Assembly: GCA_958427895.1 (NCBI GenBank) | Contig: CAUADW010000009.1 | Coordinates: 1-40,060, forward strand | Length of the DNA: 40,060 bases | Source of the DNA: an uncultured Collinsella sp. | Lineage (GTDB): Bacteria > Actinomycetota > Coriobacteriia > Coriobacteriales > Coriobacteriaceae | Reading direction: 5' to 3' | Shown: positions 40,007-40,060 of the stretch, one piece after another | Numbering within the stretch: position 1 is the stretch's first letter | How the letters are laid out: each line of letters begins with the position of its first letter | Program-made: the position numbers and the translations under genes | The notes under the pieces: generated by a model | Database searches by the model: none | What the model was told of the DNA's origin: nothing | Seen by the model: the letters and a program-made list of their open reading frames with translations, nothing else

Positions 40007-40060
40007 TTATGCCTCCTGTGCGGCCTCATTGCCCAGCTTCTGCAGCAGCGCAACCTCGGC
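40007..40060 (-). CDS. C-terminal end of an upstream minus-strand gene (partial)
   Basis: The minus strand from the window edge reads 17 codons in one frame (ending LGNEAAQEA) to a TAA at 40009-40007, seven bases before the cysteine desulfurase start. The AGGAGG used by the next gene lies inside these codons, typical of an operon. The product cannot be identified from so short a piece. Confidence 0.55.
   Translation of the reverse strand, partial: AEVALLQKLGNEAAQEA

Overview
The window reads as a chromosomal segment of a gut Coriobacteriia bacterium, most likely Collinsella aerofaciens. The evidence is a high-GC genome with C/G-rich third codon positions, an actinobacterial pgsA / GarA-like FHA / MerR cluster, SpoVS in a non-sporulating gene set, and a short-chain dehydrogenase at 30555-31346 that I recognise as the NADPH-dependent 7-beta-hydroxysteroid dehydrogenase of C. 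aerofaciens. About 30 kb is conserved housekeeping sequence. One accessory stretch (about 29.7-35.9 kb) interrupts it.

Region 1 (0-9.4 kb, plus strand) is a compact run: RNase J, FtsK, a RodZ-like protein, YajQ, RimO, a CDP-alcohol phosphatidyltransferase and CinA, closed by a perfect hairpin terminator. Region 2 (9.5-18.4 kb, plus strand) holds recA-recX behind a LexA-box promoter, RNase Y with a GHKL ATPase gene one base downstream, spoVS, and the translationally coupled miaB-miaA-hflX. Region 3 (18.4-21.3 kb) has lexA and a DUF1624 membrane protein on the minus strand. They diverge from a LysM membrane protein across three LexA boxes, followed by nrdR and dut. recA, lexA and the LysM gene therefore form a small SOS regulon.

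Region 4 (21.3-29.7 kb) begins with two inverted copies of a 60-bp palindromic element around a long terminator. A diacylglycerol-glycosyltransferase-like gene diverges from trxB. A DUF1836 regulator and a DegV fatty-acid-binding protein follow, and they share an almost identical palindromic operator. A minus-strand series then reads pgsA, FHA, MerR, apt, NlpC/P60.

Region 5 (29.7-35.9 kb) is accessory. It holds a broken alpha/beta hydrolase, 7-beta-HSDH, an IS30-type transposase remnant, an unrecognised 718-residue protein with a possible nuclease motif and a glycine-zipper membrane region, and a Flp-type pilin fused to a DUF6273-like domain. A ten-guanine tract lies in the pilin leader and looks phase-variable. 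Diverged direct repeats bracket the last two genes, and the island ends at the 3' end of a tRNA-Pro(GGG) gene. Region 6 (36-40 kb, minus strand) is a tightly overlapping run: cysteine desulfurase, Nif3-like protein, zinc-ribbon coiled-coil protein and CoaBC.

Many starts were set downstream of the longest open frame where a Shine-Dalgarno sequence decides the matter. Functional names rest on recognised motifs and recalled family sequences, not on searches.
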